DNA of 32,744 bases, taken from positions 1-32,744 of the forward strand of contig NZ_BDBS01000042.1 in assembly GCF_001613105.1 (NCBI RefSeq), given 5' to 3'. Numbering within the stretch: position 1 is the first letter of the stretch; every line of letters starts with the position of its first letter. Below, in pieces: positions 16,493 to 23,967 of the stretch. Source of the stretch: Nocardia pseudobrasiliensis NBRC 108224. Its GTDB lineage: Bacteria; Actinomycetota; Actinomycetes; Mycobacteriales; Mycobacteriaceae. Below the pieces are notes generated by a model, which was given only the letters and a program-made list of their open reading frames with translations, made no database searches and was not told the DNA's origin. The position numbers and the translations under genes were made by a program.

Positions 16493-18105
16493 ATCAGGTT
16501 CTCGCGGCAGCGGTTCCGGCCCCACCGATCGAATACCGGCTGCTGTCACCGATGCTCATCGTCTTCGCCGCGGCGGTGATCGGCGTGCTGGTGGAGGCGT
16601 TCGCGCCGCGGTCGTGGCGCTATCCGCTGCAACTGGTCCTCGGCTTCGTCGGCTGCGGTATCGCTCTGGCCGCGGTGATCGGCCTGGCCGGAACCAATGC
16701 CACCGCGATCGTCGACGCGGTCGCGGTCGACGGGGTGACGCTGTTTCTCCAGGGCACCATCCTGGTGACCGCGATCCTCGGCCTGGCGCTGATGGCCGAG
16801 CGCGGAATCGATCCGCGCCTGGCTCGCCGGGAGGGTCCGGGCACCTGGAGCCGGGCCGCGGCCACCGCGGCCGGCGCGGTGCCGGTGGACGCGTTCACCC
16901 CGCAGGCGGCCTCGATGCCCGGCAGTCCGGACGAGATCGCCGCGACCAAGGCGGGTGTCACCACCACCGAGGTCTTCCCGCTGGCGCTGTTCGCCCTCGG
17001 CGGACTGCTGCTGTTCCCCGCGTCCAACGATCTGCTGACGATGTTCGTGGCGCTCGAGGTGCTGTCGCTGCCGCTGTATCTGCTGTGTGGACTGGCGCGG
17101 CGGCAACGGCTGCTCTCGCAGGAGTCGGCGCTGAAATACTTTCTGCTGGGCGCTTTCTCGTCGGCGTTCTTCCTCTACGGGATGGCGCTGCTGTACGGGT
17201 ACGCCGGAACCGTGCGCTTCGCCGGGATAGCCGAGGCGCTGGGCCGAGACACCAATTCCAAAACCCTCGCGGTGCTCGGACTGGCGATGCTGGCGGTCGG
17301 GTTGCTGTTCAAGATCGGCGCGGTACCGTTCCAGTCCTGGGTGCCCGATGTGTATCAGGGCGCGCCGACGCCGGTGACCGCGTTCATGGCCGCCGGCACC
17401 AAGATCGCCGCGGTCGGCGCGCTGCTGCGGATTCTGCAGATGGCCGTGCCCGGGCTGCGCGAGGACTGGCGGCCGATCGTGGCGGCCGTCGCGATCGCGA
17501 CCATGCTGGTGGGCGCGGTCATGGCGGTCACCCAGACCGATGTGAAGCGCATGCTGGCGTATTCGTCGGTGGCCCATGCCGGATTCATTCTCACCGCGCT
17601 GGCGGCCGGGAATGTCGACGGGGTGTCGTCGGTGCTGTTCTATCTGGCCGCCTACGGTGTGGGAACGGTCGGCGCGTTCGCGGTGGTGACGCTGGTGCGG
17701 GCGCGGTCCGGAGAGGAGGCCACGGCGCTGGCGGCGTGGGCCGGACTGGGACGCCGGTCGCCTTGGCTGGCAACGGTTTTCGCGCTGTTTCTGCTCTCCT
17801 TCGCCGGAATTCCGCTCACCAGCGGCTTCGTCAGCAAGTTCGCGGTGTTCACGGCGGCCAGTTCCGGCGGGTTCTCCTCGCTGGTGATCGTCGGCGTGAT
17901 CTCCAGTGCGATCGCGGCGTTCTTCTACATCCGGGTGATCGTGCTGATGTTCTTCACCGACGAACCCGACGACGCACCGCAGATCGTGGGACCGCCGGTG
18001 ACCAGTACGGTCATCGCGGTGAGCGCGGCGGCGACACTGGTCCTCGGCATCGTGCCGCAGCCGCTGCTGGATCTCGCGGAGCGGGCCGCGGTGTTCGTGC
18101 GCTGA
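16489..18105 (+). CDS. nuoN: NADH-quinone oxidoreductase subunit N
   Basis: A 538-residue antiporter-like subunit (ND2 type) that sits next to NuoK/J in the membrane arm. Family segments seen are LEVLSLPLYLLCGLARRQ with the helix-5 Glu, FKIGAVPFQSWVPDVYQGAPTPVTAFMAAGTKIAA, and VKRMLAYSSVAHAGFI. Between helices 3 and 4 there is a soluble insertion of about 50 residues (Arg/Ala/Pro-rich), as seen in actinobacterial NuoN. It is the last gene of the operon and is followed 16 bases later by a strong hairpin. The start is a GTG overlapping the nuoM stop. Confidence 0.97.
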   Translation: MNQVLAAAVPAPPIEYRLLSPMLIVFAAAVIGVLVEAFAPRSWRYPLQLVLGFVGCGIALAAVIGLAGTNATAIVDAVAVDGVTLFLQGTILVTAILGLALMAERGIDPRLARREGPGTWSRAAATAAGAVPVDAFTPQAASMPGSPDEIAATKAGVTTTEVFPLALFALGGLLLFPASNDLLTMFVALEVLSLPLYLLCGLARRQRLLSQESALKYFLLGAFSSAFFLYGMALLYGYAGTVRFAGIAEALGRDTNSKTLAVLGLAMLAVGLLFKIGAVPFQSWVPDVYQGAPTPVTAFMAAGTKIAAVGALLRILQMAVPGLREDWRPIVAAVAIATMLVGAVMAVTQTDVKRMLAYSSVAHAGFILTALAAGNVDGVSSVLFYLAAYGVGTVGAFAVVTLVRARSGEEATALAAWAGLGRRSPWLATVFALFLLSFAGIPLTSGFVSKFAVFTAASSGGFSSLVIVGVISSAIAAFFYIRVIVLMFFTDEPDDAPQIVGPPVTSTVIAVSAAATLVLGIVPQPLLDLAERAAVFVR

Positions 18106-18121
18106 TCCGATCCAAAGCCAT

Positions 18122-18154
18122 TGTGCCCGGGTGCGTTCGACGCACCCGGGCACA
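18122..18154. terminator. Bidirectional hairpin terminator after nuoN
   Basis: TGTGCCCGGGTGCGT (18122-18136) and ACGCACCCGGGCACA (18140-18154) are perfect 15-bp arms around a 3-base loop. It lies between the nuoN stop and the convergent hydrolase stop (18161), so it can end transcription from both sides. There is no T run, which is common for actinobacterial hairpin terminators. Confidence 0.85.
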
Positions 18155-18160
18155 GTGCTG

Positions 18161-18982
18161 TCAGGCGAGAACCGCGCGCAGGCGGTCGGCGAAGGCGGCC
18201 GGTTGTTCGAGGAATCCGGCGTGCCCGCCGGGGAACAGCGCCGGTTCGAGGCTCAGCTCGGCGGCCAGGGCGCGGGACGCACGGTCGCAGAACTGGCCGG
18301 TCGAGGTTTCGCCGATGCCGATGATCAATTTCTCCGAAACCTTGCGCAGGGCGGCCAGATCGGGCTGGAAGCCCGCGGTGCCCTCCAGTTCGTGCAGATA
18401 GAAGAAGCGGTCGTTGGCGAGATCGGCCGGGCTCGGGTCGCCGGTCACCATCTGCTCGAAGGCGTTCTCGGGCAGGCTCACATCGGCGAAGCGAAGGAAC
18501 ATGCGGATCGCGCCGACCCGGTCGCCCGATTCGAAGGTGCGCACGATTTCGGCGCGGGCGTCGCGCTGGCGATCGTGATCGTCGAGCAGTTCGGCCAGCG
18601 GCGGTTCGTGGGCGATGACGGTGCGGACCGGATTCGGATCCGCTTGCAGCAGGGCCAGAGTGGTGATCGCGCCGCCGGAGGAGCCGAAGACGACCGCGGG
18701 ACCGGCGTCGACGTGCCGCAGCAGCCGAGCCAGATCGTCGGCGCGCAGTTGCGGGGTGGAATCGGATTCGGGATCGTCGAGCACACTGCCGAAGTGACCG
18801 CGCGGATCCATGGTCAGCACGGTGTGATCGGTGGCCAGCGCCTCGGCGACCGTCGCGAAGGGCGCGGCATGCATCGGCGACCCGACCAGCGCCAGCAGCG
18901 GACCACTACCGCGCAGCTCGTAGTACAGGCGGCCGTCGGGGATGGCGAGCGTGGCGGCGGTGACGGGTACGGACGAGGTCAT
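18161..18982 (-). CDS. Alpha/beta fold hydrolase
   Basis: A 273-residue cytoplasmic alpha/beta hydrolase. The nucleophile elbow reads VFGSSGGAIT, with the second Ser as likely nucleophile. The oxyanion region is ALVGSPMHAAPF, and the catalytic His is in FPGGHAGF close to the C terminus. The acid residue is not certain. There is no signal peptide. GGGAG seven bases before the ATG gives a good ribosome site. Substrate is unknown; relatives include esterases and epoxide or haloalkane hydrolases. It stands alone, divergent from the small secreted protein at 19249 and convergent with nuoN. Confidence 0.9.
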   Translation of the reverse strand: MTSSVPVTAATLAIPDGRLYYELRGSGPLLALVGSPMHAAPFATVAEALATDHTVLTMDPRGHFGSVLDDPESDSTPQLRADDLARLLRHVDAGPAVVFGSSGGAITTLALLQADPNPVRTVIAHEPPLAELLDDHDRQRDARAEIVRTFESGDRVGAIRMFLRFADVSLPENAFEQMVTGDPSPADLANDRFFYLHELEGTAGFQPDLAALRKVSEKLIIGIGETSTGQFCDRASRALAAELSLEPALFPGGHAGFLEQPAAFADRLRAVLA

Positions 18983-19248
18983 GGCACACTCCCAGAGTTC
19001 GAGGTCATCTTCCCATTGGACTCCGCACGGTCGGAAAATTCATCGGCCCCGTGCAATTTCACGCCGAACACCGAAATATTCACTGCCACAATTGATTCGG
19101 ATACTCTCGCACGATCCCGCGAACCGGCGCAACCACCCCTAGGCCGAATGGACTCCGGGCCGATATGTCCGCACGAGCTGGATTAGCATCCCGAAACCAA
19201 GGGGGCGGGTGGTCGACGCCTCAGGGGTAAGAAAGTGAAAGGATCGCT

Positions 19249-19671
19249 ATGCGTAAGGTCGAATTATTCGGTGCCGCACTGCTTTTCACTGCCACCATCG
19301 CGGCGGTTCCTGCCGACGCCGCCGCCGCGCCCGTCTGCGGCGGTCTGCTGTCGGACTGGCAGAACGCCACCTATACCGGAATGCTCACGGGCGAGGCCGG
19401 TGAACTGCATTCGGTGACCGTGCGGATTCCGGGCGATACGGTCAGCGTCACCACCGATACCCACAGCTGGGAGGCCCGGGATCTGCGGGTCGAACTCCGC
19501 GAGGGCGAATTGAGCTGGGGCTCGACCGTACCCGACCGCAGCTTCACCCAGACGCTGCGCATGCCGCTGTGCACGGCCGGGTCCACCGAGGTGGTCGCGG
19601 CGGAGTTCACCGCCGAGAGGAGCACGCTGAGCGGCGGTTCCACCGCCTTCGGCTGGGTCGTGCGCGCCTAG
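19249..19671 (+). CDS. Small secreted protein of unknown function, two cysteines
   Basis: A 140-residue exported protein that I do not recognise. Residues 1 to about 25 form a Sec signal peptide (MRK, then a hydrophobic core, then small residues ADAAAA as probable cleavage region). The mature part is about 115 residues, rich in Thr, Ser and beta-prone stretches. It has exactly two Cys (Cys30 and Cys108), which could form one disulfide. An AAAGGA lies about seven bases before the ATG. The region upstream (18983-19248) is fairly AT-rich and shared with the divergent hydrolase. A hairpin terminator follows. It may act in the cell envelope, but this is inference only. Confidence 0.8.
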   Translation: MRKVELFGAALLFTATIAAVPADAAAAPVCGGLLSDWQNATYTGMLTGEAGELHSVTVRIPGDTVSVTTDTHSWEARDLRVELREGELSWGSTVPDRSFTQTLRMPLCTAGSTEVVAAEFTAERSTLSGGSTAFGWVVRA

Positions 19672-19686
19672 CCGACCCGTGAACCG

Positions 19687-19716
19687 ACAGCCGGGGCGAT
19701 GCGCGGTCCCGGCTGT
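19687..19716. terminator. Hairpin terminator between convergent genes
   Basis: ACAGCCGGG (19687-19695) and CCCGGCTGT (19708-19716) are perfect 9-bp arms with a 12-base loop. It lies between the secreted-protein stop (19671) and the SnoaL-like gene stop (19722), so it can serve both directions. Confidence 0.75.
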
Positions 19717-19721
19717 TCGAA

Positions 19722-20129
19722 TCACTGGTGTGCGGCGGCGGTTTCGTGGACGTTGTGCCAGCGCAGACCGTTGCGGGCGGCGGGGTCGGGCAGGATCAGG
19801 GCGGTGGTGAAGCGTGAGGCCGCGCCGTCGGGGTGGTGATGGATTTCGCGGAAGCGGGCGACCGCGCAATCGGCGGAGCGATGCAGGATATCGATGTCGA
19901 CGATATCGATGGTGAGGCCGGGCATGGAATGGCCCGTGTTTTCCAAACCGGCGAGCAGTTTGTCGCGGGGCACGATGACGCCCTGCAGCATGACCATGGA
20001 GAAATCGCGATGCAGTTGCGCGCCGAATCTCTCCAGGGATTCGTGGGCGTCGGGTTCGCCGAGCCAGCGGGCCAGATCGTTGTGCAGGATTCGGATCTCG
20101 TCGATGAGGGTGTCGTCCTCTTCGGTCAT
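19722..20129 (-). CDS. SnoaL/NTF2-like (DUF4440-type) protein
   Basis: A 135-residue soluble protein with the size and pattern of the NTF2-like fold: an N-terminal helical pair (EEDDTLIDEIRILHNDLARWLG) and then alternating strands ending near LRWHNVHETAA. Such proteins are small cavity-forming domains that bind or isomerise small molecules; no catalytic set can be assigned here. It has a strong AGGAGGTG site eight bases before the ATG, and this site overlaps the TAG stop of the upstream PPOX gene, so the two are cotranscribed and probably translationally coupled. Confidence 0.8.
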   Translation of the reverse strand: MTEEDDTLIDEIRILHNDLARWLGEPDAHESLERFGAQLHRDFSMVMLQGVIVPRDKLLAGLENTGHSMPGLTIDIVDIDILHRSADCAVARFREIHHHPDGAASRFTTALILPDPAARNGLRWHNVHETAAAHQ

Positions 20130-20143
20130 ATCCGGTGCACCTC

Positions 20144-20575
20144 CTACAGTTCGTCGAGTTCGTCGAGGGCGGTCACCTTCGCACCGGTCAGGCGCACCGC
20201 GACCTCATTGTTGACCAGGACATTGTCGGAGCCGACCTGCTCGGCCTTCGCATCGCCCACATAGCGCCGGGCGATGGCCACGGCCCAGCGCACGGCCTCG
20301 TCGCGATCGTCGCTGATCGTGACCGGGCCCTCGATCGAGACGTACCGGTAGGGCGTTCGGTCGTCGTGCACGAGCAGCGCGGCGTGGCCGGAGCGGGTGA
20401 GATTTCGGCCCTTGACCGTCTCGGCTCCGGTGGTGAACACGATGTCGTCACCATCGGCCACGAACCACAGCGGCGCGATATGCGGTCGTCCGTTCGCGCG
20501 CACGGTCGCCAATTTCCCAAAGCGCTGGCCTTCGGAGATGAAGGCCCGCCATTGCTGTTCGGTCATCACCTTCAT
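20144..20575 (-). CDS. PPOX-class (pyridoxamine oxidase-like) F420-dependent oxidoreductase
   Basis: A 143-residue protein of the split-barrel flavin-binding fold. The family pattern is clear: FGKLATVRANGRPHIAPLWF, then DDIVFTTG, RSGHAALLVHDD and YVSIEGPVTI. In actinobacteria most such short proteins use F420 or FMN to reduce small substrates; the actual cofactor is not decidable here. The start may be the ATG at 20573-20575 or the second one at 20564-20566. Upstream, TAGCGT lies seven bases before the first ATG, which suits a leaderless message. It forms a two-gene unit with the SnoaL-like protein. Confidence 0.88.
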   Translation of the reverse strand: MKVMTEQQWRAFISEGQRFGKLATVRANGRPHIAPLWFVADGDDIVFTTGAETVKGRNLTRSGHAALLVHDDRTPYRYVSIEGPVTISDDRDEAVRWAVAIARRYVGDAKAEQVGSDNVLVNNEVAVRLTGAKVTALDELDEL

Positions 20576-20626
20576 GATCGATACGCTACTCAGCCGTCCA
20601 GCACGTTTCCCACCGGCACGCGGTCG

Positions 20627-22114
20627 TCAGGCGAGTTCGGCGCGGGCGGACTGTTCGGCGAGCTGGCCCTCGGCCACCTCGGCCGGGGTGAAGCGCATGG
20701 ACAGCACGACCAGCCCGGCGGCGATCGCGATCGCCGCGCAGCAGACGAAGGCCAGGCCGTAGCCCTCGGCGAGGGCGTGCAACTGCGTCGCGGACAGGTC
20801 GGGCGCGGGGCCGGTGATACCGCCGCGGGCCGTGGTCCGCGCGGCCACGGCCGCGCCGACCCCGACCAGACCTGCCGCGCCGCCGAGGTTTTGGGCCACC
20901 TGCGCCAGCGCGGTCAGCGGGCCGATCTCCGCGGCGCGCACGCCCGCCACGATCGATAGGGTGAGCGGGACGACGGCGAATCCGATACCGAATCCCACGG
21001 CCAGCACCGGCACCGCGATATCCGGCAGATAGCTTGGGTCACCGGTGGTGACCTCGGCGGCGTACAGGCAGCTCACAACGATAACCGCCCCGCCCGCGAC
21101 GACCAGCCAGCGCGGGGCGATCCGCAACGCCAGCCGCGACGACACCGCCGCCGCGATGCCGAATCCGACCGCGAAGGGAACCACCGACAACCCGCTGCGC
21201 AGCGGCGAATATCCCAGCACGCCTTGCAGATACAGCGAAATGAATACCGCCAGGCACATGATCACCGCCCCGGCGAGCACGATGGCGATCAGGGCCGCGA
21301 CCCGGCTCGGTTCGCTGAACAGCGCGAACGGCAGCAGCGGATTGGCGGCCCGCCGCTCGACCAGTACGAAGGCGCACAGCGCGACCGTCGCCGCGATCGC
21401 GGGCACGATCACGACCGGCCGCGCCCAGCCCGCCGGTCCCTCGTTCACCGCGAAGACCAGCAGCGTCACTCCGGCCGTGGCCAGTACGGCCCCGGTGATA
21501 TCGAGTTCGGCGCGCGGGCCCTCGGATTCACGAAGACACAGCACGGCCCCCGCGGTGACGAGGACGCCGATCGGCACGTTCACCAGAAAGACCAGCCGCC
21601 AGGACATTTCGGTGAGCACCCCACCCGCGATGAGTCCGGCCACCGAGCCGATGCCGGTCAGCGCCGCGTAGATCGCGAAGGCTTGGCTGCGCGCCTTACC
21701 GGGCGAATACGTCGTGGCGACCAATGCCATCGAGGTCGGCGCCGCCACCGCGGCCGCCATCCCCTGCAGCGCCCGCCCGACGATCAAACTGACCGGATCC
21801 CAGGCGAACCCGCACAGCAGCGAGGTGAGCGTGAAGGCCGCCACGCCCGCCACGAACACCCGCTTGCGCCCGAACGCGTCACCGAGCCGCCCGCCCAGCA
21901 GCATCAGACCCCCGAAGGCCAGCACGTAGGCGGTGATGATCCAGTTCCCGCTCGCCTCCGACAGCCCGAGCGCCTCGCGGATCCGAGGCAGCGCGAGGGC
22001 GACGACGGTCCCGTCGAGCACGGTCAGCAGTTGCAGCCCGCCCAGGACGAAGATCGGCGGTCCCCAGACCCGATCGGTCCCTGTCTGCGCAGTAGCGATC
22101 ACGAGATCCGACAC
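20627..22114 (-). CDS. MFS transporter, DHA2 (14-TM) drug exporter
   Basis: A 495-residue exporter of the EmrB/QacA type, with about 14 hydrophobic segments. Motif A is LGGRLGDAFGRKRVF between helices 2 and 3. The helix-5 region reads GSVAGLIAGGVL, a relaxed form of motif C. Residues about 10-190 hold the N-terminal half. The start is a GTG (22112-22114) with a weak ribosome site. It is on the same strand as the preceding CAP gene but separated from it by a large hairpin. It probably exports toxic organic compounds; the substrate is unknown and no dedicated regulator is adjacent. Confidence 0.92.
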   Translation of the reverse strand: MSDLVIATAQTGTDRVWGPPIFVLGGLQLLTVLDGTVVALALPRIREALGLSEASGNWIITAYVLAFGGLMLLGGRLGDAFGRKRVFVAGVAAFTLTSLLCGFAWDPVSLIVGRALQGMAAAVAAPTSMALVATTYSPGKARSQAFAIYAALTGIGSVAGLIAGGVLTEMSWRLVFLVNVPIGVLVTAGAVLCLRESEGPRAELDITGAVLATAGVTLLVFAVNEGPAGWARPVVIVPAIAATVALCAFVLVERRAANPLLPFALFSEPSRVAALIAIVLAGAVIMCLAVFISLYLQGVLGYSPLRSGLSVVPFAVGFGIAAAVSSRLALRIAPRWLVVAGGAVIVVSCLYAAEVTTGDPSYLPDIAVPVLAVGFGIGFAVVPLTLSIVAGVRAAEIGPLTALAQVAQNLGGAAGLVGVGAAVAARTTARGGITGPAPDLSATQLHALAEGYGLAFVCCAAIAIAAGLVVLSMRFTPAEVAEGQLAEQSARAELA

Positions 22115-22253
22115 TACCGATCGATGGATATCGCCTCCGCGGGGAGCGACTGCCTGCCCGCGCCGAAATCACCGGCGCGCGAGCGCGAATCGCGGCCGGA
22201 CAATTCGGGCCGCAGCGGTGTGGTTATCGCGCCGCGTAATCGGAAAATAGTGC

Positions 22254-22327
22254 GTCGGATGGTTTCCGAGTATCCGGAATCGGAGCGACAGCAATCGGAT
22301 ACTCTGCGGCCCGGAAACCAATCCGAC
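22254..22327 (-). terminator. Large imperfect hairpin after the CAP gene, probable terminator
   Basis: On the plus strand GTCGGATGGTTTCCG then AGTATCCG (22254-22276) faces CGGATACT (22296-22303) and CGGAAACCAATCCGAC (22312-22327). The paired arms match except for one extra A and an 8-base bulge. Read on the minus strand, the structure starts 20 bases after the CAP-gene stop and is followed by CTATTTTCC, as for an intrinsic terminator. It also lies in the leader region of the MFS gene, so attenuation is an alternative. Confidence 0.6.
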
Positions 22328-22346
22328 CGGACATTACGAAACAATA

Positions 22347-22850
22347 TCAGCTGGCGCGGCTCGGGTTCGATATGCCGAAGTCCTGGGTCCAATAGGGGGT
22401 GCCGTTACGGCCCTGGGCCAGACCGACGCCGATATCGCGCAGACCGCAATTGAGGATATTGGCGCGATGGCCCGGGCTGCGCATCCAGGCATCGACCACT
22501 TCGGACGGGCCGCGCTGTCCCGAGGCGATGTTCTCCGCCCAACCACGCGCGGAGTATCCGACCGCCCGGATGCGAGCGCCCGGATCGCCCGCGGAGGAGT
22601 TGTGGCTGAGGACGCCGCGAGCAGCCATATCACTCGAATGCGCCTGGGCGGCACGGGTCAGACGGGTGTCGGCGCGCAGAGCGGGACAGCCCGCCTTCGC
22701 GCGCTGGGCATTGGTCAGGCCGATCACCTGATCGGTCGCGGACCCGGGGGCTCCCGGGGCCGCAGGCGCCCAAACGGTGAAACACGCGACGAATGCCGCT
22801 AATCCGACACCCATCGACAACGACCTTTTAATCACCGGAGTTGAATGCAT
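22347..22850 (-). CDS. Secreted CAP-domain (SCP/PR-1-like, YkwD type) protein
   Basis: A 167-residue exported protein. Residues 1 to about 33 are a Sec signal peptide. The rest is a CAP domain with LTRAAQAHSSDMA (His71), GWAENIASG (Glu106) and SPGHRANILNC (His128), the usual metal-binding or cavity residues. The end reads YWTQDFG. Cys55 and Cys135 can form the single disulfide. Bacterial CAP proteins are secreted and associated with the envelope; their activity is not settled. AGGGGG sits about five bases before the ATG, with a promoter 36 bases upstream. It is divergent from the repeat-module secreted protein. Confidence 0.93.
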   Translation of the reverse strand: MHSTPVIKRSLSMGVGLAAFVACFTVWAPAAPGAPGSATDQVIGLTNAQRAKAGCPALRADTRLTRAAQAHSSDMAARGVLSHNSSAGDPGARIRAVGYSARGWAENIASGQRGPSEVVDAWMRSPGHRANILNCGLRDIGVGLAQGRNGTPYWTQDFGISNPSRAS

Positions 22851-22885
22851 AAATCCCCCTTACGGATTGGCATCACGGTTGGATA

Positions 22886-22914
22886 ACGGTAGCACCGCAA
22901 CAAACGAGCAGCAA
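22886..22914 (-). promoter_or_regulatory. Predicted SigA-type promoter of the CAP gene
   Basis: On the minus strand, TTGCTG (22909-22914) and TACCGT (22886-22891) are separated by exactly 17 bases. Transcription would begin near 22879, giving a leader of about 29 bases before the ATG at 22850. Confidence 0.55.
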
Positions 22915-23017
22915 GATCTCGCTACGATCACGAAAACGTACTCAGCGGGCGGTTTTATGGGAGACGAGACTCGTGGCGATTGAGCCGCAAATGGCGACGG
23001 AAAGGTGAGCCGACCGT

Positions 23018-23023
23018 TACGAT
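23018..23023 (+). promoter_or_regulatory. Candidate -10 element for the repeat-module secreted gene
   Basis: TACGAT fits the actinobacterial TANNNT pattern and lies about 98 bases before the ATG at 23122. The -35 region (GCGACG near 22995) is only weakly recognisable. The leader would be about 90 bases. Confidence 0.3.
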
Positions 23024-23121
23024 GTGCCGCATCCGGAAATAACTCGCACCTCAGGACGCCGGCGCCGACGTGCGAACGCTCGATCCGACTGCTCTCCATC
23101 CCTGACGAAGGAATACAACTG

Positions 23122-23967
23122 ATGGGCAAGCACCAGGCAAAACAGAACCCCTTCTACTCGATGCGATTCGCCGTGCTCTCGATGGGCGCGCTGATCACCG
23201 CGGGACTCTCCACCCAGCACGGCCCCGCCCCCTCGAATCAGGCCACGGCCCTGACGGCCACCTGGACCGATCTGAACGCTCCCGACCGGGCGCTGACCAC
23301 AGAGGTCCCGACCGCCGATCCGGAGCCGTCGGCCGCACCCGACTACTCCCGAACCCCCAGGCACGCAGGGCAATCGCTGCCCACTCTGCAAATACCCACC
23401 GACCAGCCGGAACCGGCGGCCGAGCAGAAACAGGAGAGTCGACCGGGCCTTCCGCTCGCTTTCGATCCGGCCCCGCAGGACACCGCGCCGCCCACGCGCG
23501 CCGCCCGCACCAACACCCGTGCCCAGCACCGCCCGCAGCACCGGGAGGACACCGTCGCCCAGAGTCGGCCCGCGCCAGCCGATCTCGGCTCGCTGCTGAG
23601 CGGGATCGGCGCGGCCCTGAACGCCGGTGCGACGCTGGCCCAGCAGTTGAGCTCCGGCAGCGCGGCGGCCACGCCCGCTGCCGACGATGCGAGCACCGAC
23701 GGATCCGACTGCGCGGGCGCCGCCGCACCCGCGTCGAACGCGATGAACGCGACCGCCAAAACCCCCGCCGGGGCAATAGATCTCAACACCCTGTTGGCCG
23801 ACCTCGGCGCCGCGCTGAAGGCGGGCGCGTCACTGGCGAGCACCCTGGAATCCGGCAGCTCCGCCCTGGACGCCGGAAGTTCCCTCACCGGAACCGGCAG
23901 CTCGTTAGCCGGAACCGGCAGCGCGCTGCTCGCTCCGCTCAGCGCCGCGGCGGCGGGATCGGCGTGA
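23122..23967 (+). CDS. Secreted low-complexity protein with a duplicated 28-residue module
   Basis: A 281-residue protein of no family I know. The ATG at 23122 has AAGGAA eight bases upstream. Residues 1 to about 30 are a basic then hydrophobic signal sequence (RFAVLSMGALITAGL). Residues 35-150 are Pro, Glu, Arg and Thr rich and probably disordered. Two similar modules follow, at Asp154-Ala181 and Asp220-Ser247, with the shared pattern LL-x3-GAAL-x-AGA-x-LA then SGS, and should form amphipathic helices. They are joined by a Thr/Asp-rich linker with the only Cys (197). The end is a GTGSSL-like Gly/Ser stretch. The 3' end overlaps the acyltransferase gene antisense. A cell-wall or surface role is a guess. 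Confidence 0.75.
   Translation: MGKHQAKQNPFYSMRFAVLSMGALITAGLSTQHGPAPSNQATALTATWTDLNAPDRALTTEVPTADPEPSAAPDYSRTPRHAGQSLPTLQIPTDQPEPAAEQKQESRPGLPLAFDPAPQDTAPPTRAARTNTRAQHRPQHREDTVAQSRPAPADLGSLLSGIGAALNAGATLAQQLSSGSAAATPAADDASTDGSDCAGAAAPASNAMNATAKTPAGAIDLNTLLADLGAALKAGASLASTLESGSSALDAGSSLTGTGSSLAGTGSALLAPLSAAAAGSA

Noticed and set aside
16546..18153. Long minus-strand frame opposite nuoN (and similar ones opposite nuoL and nuoM)
   Set aside because: Composition is dominated by Arg, Gln, His and Asp repeats typical of shadow frames, and conserved membrane subunits lie opposite.
18131..19186. Plus-strand frame of 351 codons across the hydrolase gene
   Set aside because: No ribosome site, and the minus-strand hydrolase has its catalytic motifs and a good start. 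The frame also crosses the nuoN terminator.
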